From Leptospira ellisii (GTDB lineage Bacteria; Spirochaetota; Leptospiria; Leptospirales; Leptospiraceae): a stretch of DNA of 9,744 bases. A model generated the notes under the pieces. The model had not been told where the DNA came from. It did not search any database and saw nothing but the letters and a program-made list of their open reading frames with translations. Below, one piece after another: positions 1-7,726 of this stretch (position 1 is its first letter; each line of letters begins with the position of its first letter). The stretch covers positions 1 through 9,744 of the forward strand of contig NZ_NPEF01000151.1 in assembly GCF_002811955.1 (NCBI RefSeq), written 5' to 3'. The position numbers and the translations under genes are program-made.

Positions 1-8
1 GAAGAAAG

Positions 9-1037
9 ATGGATCTCACAGAACGTCACAAACGAATTCTGAAAGCCCTTGTGGACGAGTTTATTCAGGAAAATCGGCCCGTAGGTTCGAAAACCCTCTT
101 TGATAAACACGACATAGGTTTGTCACCGGCTTCGATCCGGGCCGTGCTTAAGGATTTGGAAGACTACGGCTATCTGGCTTCCCGACATACCTCGGGTGGA
201 AGAATTCCCACGGAACGCGGATATCGGTTCTACGTGGATTCCCTTGTGATCCTTTATGAACTTACGATCAAAGAAAAACAGAGGATCCAGGAAGAATATC
301 TGAAGATGCAGTTCAAACTGGATCAGATCCTCAAAGCGACCGCGTCGGTCCTTTCTTCCCTTTCGAACGCCGCGGGAATCGTGATCGGTCCGGCGAGAAA
401 CCTGGACACTCTCAAACACGTGGAATTGATCCACGTGCACGGCGACGAGATTCTGATGATTCTCGTGATGAGATCGGGAACCGTCCTGCACAGAAATATA
501 TTTCTGGATCGGAATTACTCGCAGGAATCCCTGTATCAGATCTCGAAGTATCTCAACGAGAATCTAAAGGGATACGATATATATGAAATTCAGAATGTAG
601 TCATCCCGAAACTGAGCGTCCGTAGGGACGGACCGGAGGAATTTACGAGAATCGCCCCTCTGATCTCGTCGGCGATGACCCCGGACAATTCGGAAGTGTC
701 GTTGTACATCGACGGATTCAAGAATCTCTATTCCAACTTCAGGGACGAAGAGGAGCAACTTTCGCAAGTTCTATCCCTTTTGGACGATCAGGGATTTTTA
801 CGCGGTTTCTTTTCCGATTACATCGATCAGGACGGAGTTTATACCATCATCGGAAAGGACGGAGATCAGTTTATGTCGGGGGTTTCGATTATCACATCCA
901 ACTATAAGATGGGCGAAAAGAAAATCGGCGCGTTAGGCATCATCGGCCCCCAGAGGATGGACTACAACAGGGCGCTGCCTTTGGTCGACTTCACTTCGAA
1001 ACTCGTATCGGAGATGGTGACACGCATCAGTAAATAA
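9..1037 (+). CDS. hrcA: Heat-inducible transcription repressor HrcA
   Basis: HrcA is the repressor of class I heat-shock genes; it binds the CIRCE operator and depends on GroEL for activity (family knowledge). The 342-residue product has the usual full length. Residues 1-75 form the winged-helix DNA-binding part, with the helix motif SPASIRAVLKDLEDYGYL near residues 39-56 followed by HTSGGRIPTERGYRFYV, the wing and linker typical of HrcA. The remainder is the GAF-like and dimerisation region and ends in the conserved GIIGPQRMDYNRALPLVDF segment. The ATG at 9 fits the usual MDLTxRxxxIL beginning; the short visible upstream sequence, GAAGAAAG, is purine-rich. It is the first gene of hrcA-grpE-dnaK-dnaJ. 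The operon promoter and CIRCE element should lie just left of the window. No internal copy of the CIRCE half-site was seen. Confidence 0.97.
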   Translation: MDLTERHKRILKALVDEFIQENRPVGSKTLFDKHDIGLSPASIRAVLKDLEDYGYLASRHTSGGRIPTERGYRFYVDSLVILYELTIKEKQRIQEEYLKMQFKLDQILKATASVLSSLSNAAGIVIGPARNLDTLKHVELIHVHGDEILMILVMRSGTVLHRNIFLDRNYSQESLYQISKYLNENLKGYDIYEIQNVVIPKLSVRRDGPEEFTRIAPLISSAMTPDNSEVSLYIDGFKNLYSNFRDEEEQLSQVLSLLDDQGFLRGFFSDYIDQDGVYTIIGKDGDQFMSGVSIITSNYKMGEKKIGALGIIGPQRMDYNRALPLVDFTSKLVSEMVTRISK

Positions 1038-1043
1038 AAGGAG
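1038..1043 (+). promoter_or_regulatory. Strong Shine-Dalgarno sequence directly after hrcA
   Basis: AAGGAG follows the hrcA stop codon immediately. It lies 90 bases ahead of the ATG at 1134, too far to serve it. The reading frame of grpE is open from here, and the first plausible start is a CTG at 1047, three bases beyond this site. This suggests grpE translation may begin here rather than at 1134. Confidence 0.5.
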
Positions 1044-1133
1044 AGACTGTACGGCCGAATCGCCGAATCGGAGCGAAGAACTTCGAAGGAAGAAAAGACC
1101 GACGGGAAAAATTCTCGAACAGCAACAGAGGAA

Positions 1134-1691
1134 ATGAATACAGAAGCAATGAATCCGGAAGAAACCGCACAAACCACAGAACCGCAAACGGAAACGCCCG
1201 CTCAGGAAACGTCTTCGCAACCCGACGAACTCGGAGCGGCCAAAAAGGAAATCGAAACCCTCAAGGATTCCTGGGCGAGGGAACGCGCGGAGTTTCAGAA
1301 CTTCAAACGCAGATCCGCGCAGGAATTCGCGTCGGTCCGCAAGGAAGCGGTGAAATCCCTCATCTCGGGATTTCTGAATCCGATCGACAACCTCGAACGC
1401 GTGGGCGCAAGCAGCCCGGCGACCGAAGAGGTGAAACCGTTCGTCGACGGAGTAGGAATGATCCTCAAGGAATTCTACTCAGTATTAGAAAAATCGAATG
1501 TATTTCGATTCGACCCGAAGGGAGAAGCCTTCGATCCTATGTCCATGGAGGCCCTTTCTTCCGAGGAAGGGGATCAATACTCGGAGGAAACCGTGATCGA
1601 AGTCTATCAGCCGGGTTATTATTACAAGGAAAACGAGGATAAGTTTCCGTTGCGGCCCGCAAGAGTCCGGATCGGAAAACCCAAAGCGTAA
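1134..1691 (+). CDS. grpE: Nucleotide exchange factor GrpE
   Basis: GrpE releases ADP from DnaK and so resets the chaperone cycle in the cytoplasm. From the ATG at 1134 the product is 185 residues. Residues 1-35 are acidic, low-complexity and probably disordered. Residues 36-90 form the long dimerising helix (KDSWARERAEFQNFKRRSAQ near 44-63, PIDNLERV at 83-90). Residues 125-182 form the beta-wing, with the family signature around FDPMSMEALSSEE and VYQPGYYYKENEDKFPLRPA. The start is uncertain. The ATG at 1134 has only a poorly spaced GAGG, while the frame is open for 32 codons back to the hrcA stop, where a perfect AAGGAG precedes a CTG at 1047; starting there adds 29 residues (214 in total). 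It lies between hrcA and dnaK in one operon. Family identity is certain, the N-terminus is not. Confidence 0.95.
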   Translation: MNTEAMNPEETAQTTEPQTETPAQETSSQPDELGAAKKEIETLKDSWARERAEFQNFKRRSAQEFASVRKEAVKSLISGFLNPIDNLERVGASSPATEEVKPFVDGVGMILKEFYSVLEKSNVFRFDPKGEAFDPMSMEALSSEEGDQYSEETVIEVYQPGYYYKENEDKFPLRPARVRIGKPKA

Positions 1692-1720
1692 GCAATCATT
1701 AGGAATCTCAGGGAAGTATA

Positions 1721-1726
1721 AAGGAG
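1721..1726 (+). promoter_or_regulatory. Ribosome binding site of dnaK
   Basis: AAGGAG with six bases to the ATG at 1733 is an ideal Shine-Dalgarno sequence, consistent with high expression of DnaK. It sits in the 41-base gap after grpE, which shows no terminator or promoter. Confidence 0.85.
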
Positions 1727-1732
1727 AACAAC

Positions 1733-3667
<1,935 letters not shown>

Positions 3668-3673
3668 AAACCG

Positions 3674-4792
3674 ATGAGCGATAGAAGTTACTACGATATT
3701 CTTGGAGTTTCCAAGAGCGCTAGCGACGAGGAAATCAAATCCGCGTATCGTAAATTAGCGATCAAATATCATCCCGATAAGAATAAGGGTGATAAGGAAG
3801 CCGAAGAAAAATTTAAGGAAGCTACGGAAGCGTACGAGGTTCTGCGCGACGCGAAAAAAAGACAAGCCTACGATCAATTCGGCAAGGCGGGAGTCGGCGC
3901 GGGTGCGGGAGGATACGGCCAAGGAGCTTACACGGATTTCTCCGATATTTTCGGAGACTTCGGGGATATCTTCGGTGATTTCTTCGGCGGCGGAGGCGGC
4001 GGCCGTTTCGGTGGCGGAAGAAGATCGGGACCGCAAAGAGGTTCCGATCTTCGCTACAACTTGGAGGTTTCCCTCGAAGACGCCGCGATGGGACGGGAAT
4101 ACAAAATCGAAATTCCTCGGCTCGAAACCTGCGGAGATTGTAACGGCTCCGGAGCCGCAAAGGGAAGTTCTCCCACGACCTGTCCCGATTGCGGAGGAGC
4201 CGGTCAGATCAGAAGAACGCAGGGTTTCTTTTCCGTGGCTACGACCTGCCCCACATGCAGGGGAAAAGGAACCACGATCTCCAATCCATGCAAAGCTTGT
4301 AGTGGACAAGGGCTGCAGGAAAAACGCAGAACGATCAACATCAAAATCCCCCCCGGGATCGAGACCGGCTCACGGTTGAAAGTCACGGGAGAAGGCGAAG
4401 CCGGACCCAGCGGCGGTCCTCACGGGGATTTGTACGTGGTAACACACGTAAAAAAGCACGAATTATTCGAACGTCAAGGCAACGATCTGATCTTAATGCG
4501 GAAGATCAGCCTGGTTCAGGCCATTCTCGGAGCGGAAATAGAAGTTCCTACGATCGACGGCAAAAAGGCGAAGATGAAGATCCCGGAAGGGACCGAATCA
4601 GGACAAGTATTTCGTCTCAAGGGCCACGGAATGCCGTATCTCGGCGCGTACGGAAAAGGCGATCAACACGTGGTCGTAAAGATCGAAATTCCGAAAAAGA
4701 TCAACCGAAGACAGAAGGAATTGATCGAAGAATTCGCCCGCGAATCCGGAGAGAATATCCCCGGTTCCAAGGGAAAAATTTTCACGAAATAA
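3674..4792 (+). CDS. dnaJ: Chaperone protein DnaJ (Hsp40)
   Basis: DnaJ stimulates DnaK ATP hydrolysis and delivers substrates. The product is a class A J-protein of 372 residues. The J domain occupies 1-70 with the catalytic HPD at 33-35. A Gly/Phe-rich region follows (about 71-122), including the repeated DIFGDF motif. The zinc domain has all four CxxCxGxG motifs, with cysteine pairs at 153/156, 170/173, 192/195 and 206/209. The C-terminal beta-barrel and dimerisation region follows ([23 protein letters not shown]). The ATG at 3674 comes six bases after the dnaK stop. No good Shine-Dalgarno is visible in front of it, so translation is probably coupled to dnaK. It is the last gene of the heat-shock operon and is followed by a strong hairpin. 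Confidence 0.98.
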   Translation: MSDRSYYDILGVSKSASDEEIKSAYRKLAIKYHPDKNKGDKEAEEKFKEATEAYEVLRDAKKRQAYDQFGKAGVGAGAGGYGQGAYTDFSDIFGDFGDIFGDFFGGGGGGRFGGGRRSGPQRGSDLRYNLEVSLEDAAMGREYKIEIPRLETCGDCNGSGAAKGSSPTTCPDCGGAGQIRRTQGFFSVATTCPTCRGKGTTISNPCKACSGQGLQEKRRTINIKIPPGIETGSRLKVTGEGEAGPSGGPHGDLYVVTHVKKHELFERQGNDLILMRKISLVQAILGAEIEVPTIDGKKAKMKIPEGTESGQVFRLKGHGMPYLGAYGKGDQHVVVKIEIPKKINRRQKELIEEFARESGENIPGSKGKIFTK

Positions 4793-4805
4793 AGACGATG
4801 ATCTG

Positions 4806-4834
4806 GTATCGCGCCCGCTACGCGGGCGCGATAC
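4806..4834 (+). terminator. GC-rich hairpin ending the heat-shock operon
   Basis: GTATCGCGCCCGC and its exact reverse complement form a 13-bp stem around the loop TAC, 13 bases after the dnaJ stop. The tail ATTCGTTTATT is T-rich but interrupted. The likely role is transcription termination or 3'-end protection of the chaperone mRNA. The short U tract leaves room for read-through into the next gene. Confidence 0.75.
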
Positions 4835-4841
4835 ATTCGTT

Positions 4842-4850
4842 TATTATAAA
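4842..4850 (+). promoter_or_regulatory. Possible -10 region for the oxidoreductase operon
   Basis: TATTATAAA is an AT-rich stretch just after the hairpin, and contains TATTAT and TATAAA as -10-like hexamers. A -35 element would fall inside the GC-rich stem, where nothing resembles TTGACA. This is a weak call based on composition and position only. Confidence 0.3.
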
Positions 4851-4893
4851 ACTAGAATGGACTCCTCCCCTCGGAGGAAGATTCCGAAAACCA

Positions 4894-4898
4894 AAGGA
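4894..4898 (+). promoter_or_regulatory. Ribosome binding site deciding the oxidoreductase start
   Basis: AAGGA lies six bases ahead of the ATG at 4905. The in-frame ATG at 4857 has no such sequence, so 4905 is preferred. A small stem, CCTCC-cctc-GGAGG (4864-4877), lies further upstream in the leader. Confidence 0.7.
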
Positions 4899-4904
4899 AA
4901 TCAA

Positions 4905-5873
4905 ATGACAGAAAGAGTAAAACTCGGAGTAATCGGAACCGGACACATGGGCCAATACCACGTGAACGTCGCGAAAACGCTCAACGACGCGACGCTGGTC
5001 GGAATTTACGACGCGGATACGGAAAGGGCCAAACAGATGGCCGAAAAACACAAAACCTCCGCATTCGCATCGATCGACGAATTGATCTCGAAAGTGGACG
5101 GTCTTATTATCGCCGTTCCGACCTTTCTGCACCACGAAATCGGCAAAAAAGCTCTCGAAGCCGGCAAACATGTTTTAGTGGAAAAACCGATCGCCGAAAC
5201 CGTGGAACAGGCCAAAGATCTCGTCAAAATCGCCGCGGACAAAAACCTGGTCTTGCTCGTCGGACACGTGGAACGTTTCAACGGCGCGGTTCTCGAATTG
5301 GGAAAAATCGTAAAGGATCCGCTTCTGATCGAATCCAGAAGATTGGCTCCTTACAATCCTAGGATCAAGGACGTAGGCGTTGTTCTGGATATGATGATCC
5401 ACGACATAGACATCGTTCTCAACCTGGTGAATTCTCCCGTAAAAAAACTTTCCGCATCCGGAACCAGGGTTCAATCCAACCACGAAGATATCGCGAACGT
5501 ATTACTGGAATTCGAAAACGGATGTCTTGCGAGCATCACCGCATCCCGTGCGACTCAGGCGAAGATTCGTACCCTAAACATCACGCAAAAAGACGTTTAT
5601 ATCATGTTGGATTTTACGGATCAGGAAATCGAACTTCACAGACAGGCGACTTCGGACATCCTTTTGTTATCCGAAGAGATCAAATACCGTCAGGAATCCA
5701 TCGTCGAAAAGATTTTCGTGCACAAGGACAATCCTTTGAAACAAGAACACGAACACTTCATCCGTTGTATTCGCAAAGATTCCGAACCGATCGTCCACAG
5801 AAACTCCGACGTTTCCACTTTGGAGATCGCGTATAAAATTCTTTCCGAAATCCACGGAACTTCTAAGAAGTAA
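4905..5873 (+). CDS. Gfo/Idh/MocA-family oxidoreductase, candidate UDP-GlcNAc 3-dehydrogenase
   Basis: This is an NAD(P)-dependent sugar or nucleotide-sugar dehydrogenase, 322 residues from the ATG at 4905. The Rossmann motif GVIGTGHMG is at 8-16. The EKP motif that binds cofactor and substrate is at 93-95 (LVEKPIAET). The C-terminal domain carries D162-xxx-H166, with HDID at 166-169, the usual catalytic aspartate/histidine arrangement of the family. The segment VGHVERFNGAV (119-129) resembles the subgroup containing GnnA, which oxidises the 3-hydroxyl of UDP-GlcNAc; leptospires are known to make lipid A with 2,3-diamino-glucose, so such an enzyme is expected. Assignment to GnnA is inference, as no GnnB aminotransferase or lpx gene is in the window. 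Starting at 4857 would add MDSSPRRKIPKTKGNQ, which does not look like part of the fold. It is probably co-transcribed with the YqgE/AlgH gene 25 bases downstream. Confidence 0.88.
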   Translation: MTERVKLGVIGTGHMGQYHVNVAKTLNDATLVGIYDADTERAKQMAEKHKTSAFASIDELISKVDGLIIAVPTFLHHEIGKKALEAGKHVLVEKPIAETVEQAKDLVKIAADKNLVLLVGHVERFNGAVLELGKIVKDPLLIESRRLAPYNPRIKDVGVVLDMMIHDIDIVLNLVNSPVKKLSASGTRVQSNHEDIANVLLEFENGCLASITASRATQAKIRTLNITQKDVYIMLDFTDQEIELHRQATSDILLLSEEIKYRQESIVEKIFVHKDNPLKQEHEHFIRCIRKDSEPIVHRNSDVSTLEIAYKILSEIHGTSKK

Positions 5874-5898
5874 AGCGGTCTAAACTGGAACCGAAGTT

Positions 5899-6447
5899 AT
5901 GGAAGAAAGTTACAACGGAAAAATACTGATCTCCAACTCTTCCATCGTCATGGATTATTTTAATCAGACGGTGATTCTTATGGTCGAACACGACAAACAA
6001 GGCGCGTTCGGCCTGGTTCTGAATAAACGCCAGGAGGCGTTTATCGGAGACGTGATTCAGGGAGTTCCGGATCATTTAAGCAAAAATTTTCCGATCTATT
6101 CCGGCGGCCCCGTCGATCCAACTTTCATTTCCGTTCTTCACGAAAACGCGAACATGACGCAGCCCGGAATCGAAGTGATTCCCGGTTTGTTTCTCGCGAG
6201 AAGTTTCGATACCCTTTTGGAACTGATGGAATCCGCTTCCAAATTTCATGTTTATCAGGGATATTCCGGTTGGGGCGCGGGACAACTCGAAGCCGAAATG
6301 AGCCGCAAATCCTGGGTGGTTCACGAAGCGTCCAAAGACTTCGTCCTAAATCAGGATCCGGAAACCACTTGGCAGGAAGCGCTTCGGAGCAAAGGCGGAA
6401 TCTATCGTTACTTCGTCGAGCATACCAAGGATCCGATGTTGAATTAA
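5899..6447 (+). CDS. YqgE/AlgH family protein
   Basis: A 182-residue member of the YqgE/AlgH (DUF179) family, whose biochemical role is unresolved; AlgH was named from alginate regulation in Pseudomonas, but a general regulatory role is not established. The family landmarks are in order: KILISNSSIVMDYFNQTVIL at 8-27, GAFGLVLNK at 35-43, YSGGPV at 67-72, IPGLFLARSFD at 94-104, GYSGWGAGQLEAE at 121-133, and a C-terminal TWQEAL at 157-162. Length is normal and there is no signal peptide, so it is cytoplasmic. The ATG at 5899 has a weak GGAA eight bases upstream. The 25-base spacing from the oxidoreductase gene suggests one transcript. No clear terminator follows within the next 50 bases. Confidence 0.93.
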   Translation: MEESYNGKILISNSSIVMDYFNQTVILMVEHDKQGAFGLVLNKRQEAFIGDVIQGVPDHLSKNFPIYSGGPVDPTFISVLHENANMTQPGIEVIPGLFLARSFDTLLELMESASKFHVYQGYSGWGAGQLEAEMSRKSWVVHEASKDFVLNQDPETTWQEALRSKGGIYRYFVEHTKDPMLN

Positions 6448-6479
6448 CCGATCGCGGCTTACGTTTTTCGAATTTAACC

Positions 6480-6507
6480 TTTACAGGGAAGTTCGCGATT
6501 ATAAGAT
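6480..6507 (+). promoter_or_regulatory. Possible sigma-70 promoter for the cysteine-rich protein gene
   Basis: TTTACA (6480-6485) and TAAGAT (6502-6507) are separated by 16 bases; TATAAG at 6500 is an overlapping alternative. Transcription would begin near 6513-6515, giving a leader of about 12 bases before the ATG at 6527. That excludes the GTG at 6509 as a start. Confidence 0.4.
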
Positions 6508-6526
6508 CGTGATCCGGGAAATAACG

Positions 6527-6829
6527 ATGAAAAAGATCCAAATTGCGTTCGTATCGTTTTGTTTTTTGTTTTTATTCGCATCCTCTCGGACCATCTCTGC
6601 GGACGGATGTTATATCTGCACGACCGGCTCCACGGATTCCTGCAGGGATTATTGCCGATACGTCGGATCGGATTCCTTCGACAATAGAAAAAAATGTCAG
6701 GACCGCGGTTGTAAGGTCGGCGGAACCGCGTCTTGCCCTTCGGCCTCCAATTACAAAGTCTGTTCCGCGAAATCGAATTTCGATCGCACCGATTCCTTCG
6801 CATCCATTCAGGTTTCTTCCGGAAAATAA
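6527..6829 (+). CDS. Small predicted secreted cysteine-rich protein, function unknown
   Basis: I do not recognise a characterised family. From the ATG at 6527 the product is 100 residues. It starts with a clear Sec signal peptide: MKK, then a hydrophobic core (about 4-18), with a likely signal peptidase I site after ISA at residue 25. There is no lipobox, so it is not an obvious lipoprotein. The mature part of about 75 residues holds eight cysteines (28, 31, 39, 43, 57, 62, 70, 79), enough for four disulfides, and is rich in Ser, Asp, Lys and Arg. This composition points to a compact disulfide-stabilised periplasmic, surface or secreted protein. A GTG at 6509 would add MIREIT and lies over the probable promoter, so it is less likely. 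Base composition is like the neighbours. It follows the YqgE/AlgH gene but appears to have its own promoter. Confidence 0.72.
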   Translation: MKKIQIAFVSFCFLFLFASSRTISADGCYICTTGSTDSCRDYCRYVGSDSFDNRKKCQDRGCKVGGTASCPSASNYKVCSAKSNFDRTDSFASIQVSSGK

Positions 6830-6896
6830 TTTTGATCGGGAAACTCCGATTCTCATTTTAGACGTTTGATCTCATAACATTTGCTGCTCAACGGAG

Positions 6897-6922
6897 AATC
6901 GATCGAGCGCGTCGGATCGATT
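6897..6922. repeat. Inverted repeat between convergent genes
   Basis: AATCGATC (6897-6904) and GATCGATT (6915-6922) are exact reverse complements around a 10-base loop. The repeat lies in the 147-base gap between the plus-strand cysteine-rich gene and the minus-strand DUF1564 gene. It may act as a terminator for one or both strands, but no solid U tract follows on either side. A weaker stem, ATCGG/CCGAT (6835-6850), followed by TCTCATTTTA, lies directly after the cysteine-rich gene. Confidence 0.4.
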
Positions 6923-6976
6923 GCCATTCTCTCCTATCAATCTCTTATGCCTTTCCTTTCGACTGGCGGCACAGAT

Positions 6977-7528
6977 TTAACTTTCGCTTTCCTTTATGAT
7001 CCAAGGGAATCGAACATGCACATAGTGCGGATGAATCGGGTTCGGAGAAAATCGTAAAAATCGAGAAACTGTGTTGTGAATCAGATCGAGTTGCCAGATA
7101 TAACTGTAAACCTCGTGAAAGGTAGGAACTCCTTCATTCAAATTCTCGTCGACAGAATCCCCAACCCCGGCCTCATCCAAAAATAACAAAAAATTAAAAA
7201 GTAAACATCTGGAAACGCCGTGCGCATTCGCAATCGCCCCGAGCAAACACCAAAACCCGGTATTCATCCTTACATTCAATTTTTTTAATTTTCCCTGATC
7301 TTTTTGATATAAGGTGGTAATCCCCGTATCATTGATACGGCTCCGGGAAGACATAAACTTAGCATATCGACGTAAAAGTTCAGGAACACGCTTTGCAAGA
7401 TATTTTTGATTATCGGAAGATAACTTGAAAAAATACGTTTCGGGAACTAAAAGTGTGACGACCTTACTTTTTCGTTCCGTCATCGCAGATTGAATTTTCT
7501 CTTCGGAATTTAGAAATATCGTATCCAT
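6977..7528 (-). CDS. DUF1564 family protein (Leptospira-type), possible ribbon-helix-helix protein
   Basis: This matches the leptospiral DUF1564 family, which has many paralogues in the genus and no known function. The ATG at 7528 gives 183 residues beginning MDTIFLNSEEKIQSAMTERK, the usual family N-terminus. The central block KLNVRMNTGFW...AHGVSRCLLFNFLLFL (83-117) has the pattern of a ribbon-helix-helix DNA-binding domain: a basic strand, a helix, a GVSR turn and a second helix. That reading is mine, not established. Then come VPTFHEVYSYIWQLDL (134-149), a strongly conserved-looking block, and a basic/aromatic tail ending WIIKESES. A TTG at 7618 would extend it by 30 residues but would run through the hairpin described at 7537-7562, so 7528 is preferred. 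The gene is AT-richer than its neighbours, which may reflect transfer or a separate history. Confidence 0.85.
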   Translation of the reverse strand: MDTIFLNSEEKIQSAMTERKSKVVTLLVPETYFFKLSSDNQKYLAKRVPELLRRYAKFMSSRSRINDTGITTLYQKDQGKLKKLNVRMNTGFWCLLGAIANAHGVSRCLLFNFLLFLDEAGVGDSVDENLNEGVPTFHEVYSYIWQLDLIHNTVSRFLRFSPNPIHPHYVHVRFPWIIKESES

Positions 7529-7536
7529 ACCGAATC

Positions 7537-7562
7537 GGTTCCTCTTTGTATTCAAAGGAACC
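7537..7562 (-). promoter_or_regulatory. Leader hairpin covering the ribosome binding site of the DUF1564 gene
   Basis: On the transcribed strand GGTTCC-TTTG and CAAA-GA-GGAACC form a 10-bp stem with an AATA loop and a two-base GA bulge. The only Shine-Dalgarno-like sequence for the ATG at 7528, AGAGGA, sits in the 3' arm, so the folded form would hide it. It could act as a translational switch, for example temperature-responsive, but this is inferred from base pairing alone. Confidence 0.5.
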
Positions 7563-7666
7563 CGTTTTTGAGAAAAAAAGCGCAACTTTGAACGAGCGTT
7601 CGTGATATCGTGATACAACGGATAAAAGTCGGGTCGGCTGCCGACGGTCGAAATTAAAACGAATTT

Positions 7667-7704
7667 TAAAAAATTCCCGCTTTTCCGAATAGAAAAACGG
7701 GAAT
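7667..7704 (-). terminator. Intrinsic terminator of the ABC permease gene
   Basis: Read on the minus strand, ATTCCCG-T-TTTTC pairs with GAAAA-G-CGGGAAT around a six-base loop TATTCG. This gives 12 pairs with one internal T/G wobble, followed immediately by TTTTTAAAA. It starts 22 bases after the permease stop codon. It separates the permease transcript from the downstream DUF1564 gene, which must therefore have its own promoter in 7529-7666; I could not identify that promoter with confidence. Confidence 0.87.
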
Positions 7705-7726
7705 CAACCTTCGAAAACGGAAAGAA

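Noticed and set aside
4806..4834. CIRCE operator or CRISPR-like palindrome at the GC-rich hairpin
   Set aside because: The arms are GC-rich with a three-base loop and do not resemble the TTAGCACTC-N9-GAGTGCTAA element, and it occurs only once.
4857..4904. Upstream ATG at 4857 as the start of the oxidoreductase gene
   Set aside because: It has no Shine-Dalgarno and adds 16 basic residues unlike the family; ATG 4905 has AAGGA at good spacing and directly precedes the Rossmann strand. A leaderless start from the -10-like element cannot be fully excluded.
6584..6612. Lipoprotein signal in the cysteine-rich protein
   Set aside because: The residues before the first mature cysteine are ISADG, which does not fit a lipobox; a signal peptidase I site after ISA is more likely.
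7529..7618. TTG start at 7618 extending the DUF1564 protein by 30 residues
   Set aside because: There is no good binding site, the family normally begins at the residue encoded at 7528, and the extension would be read through the leader hairpin.
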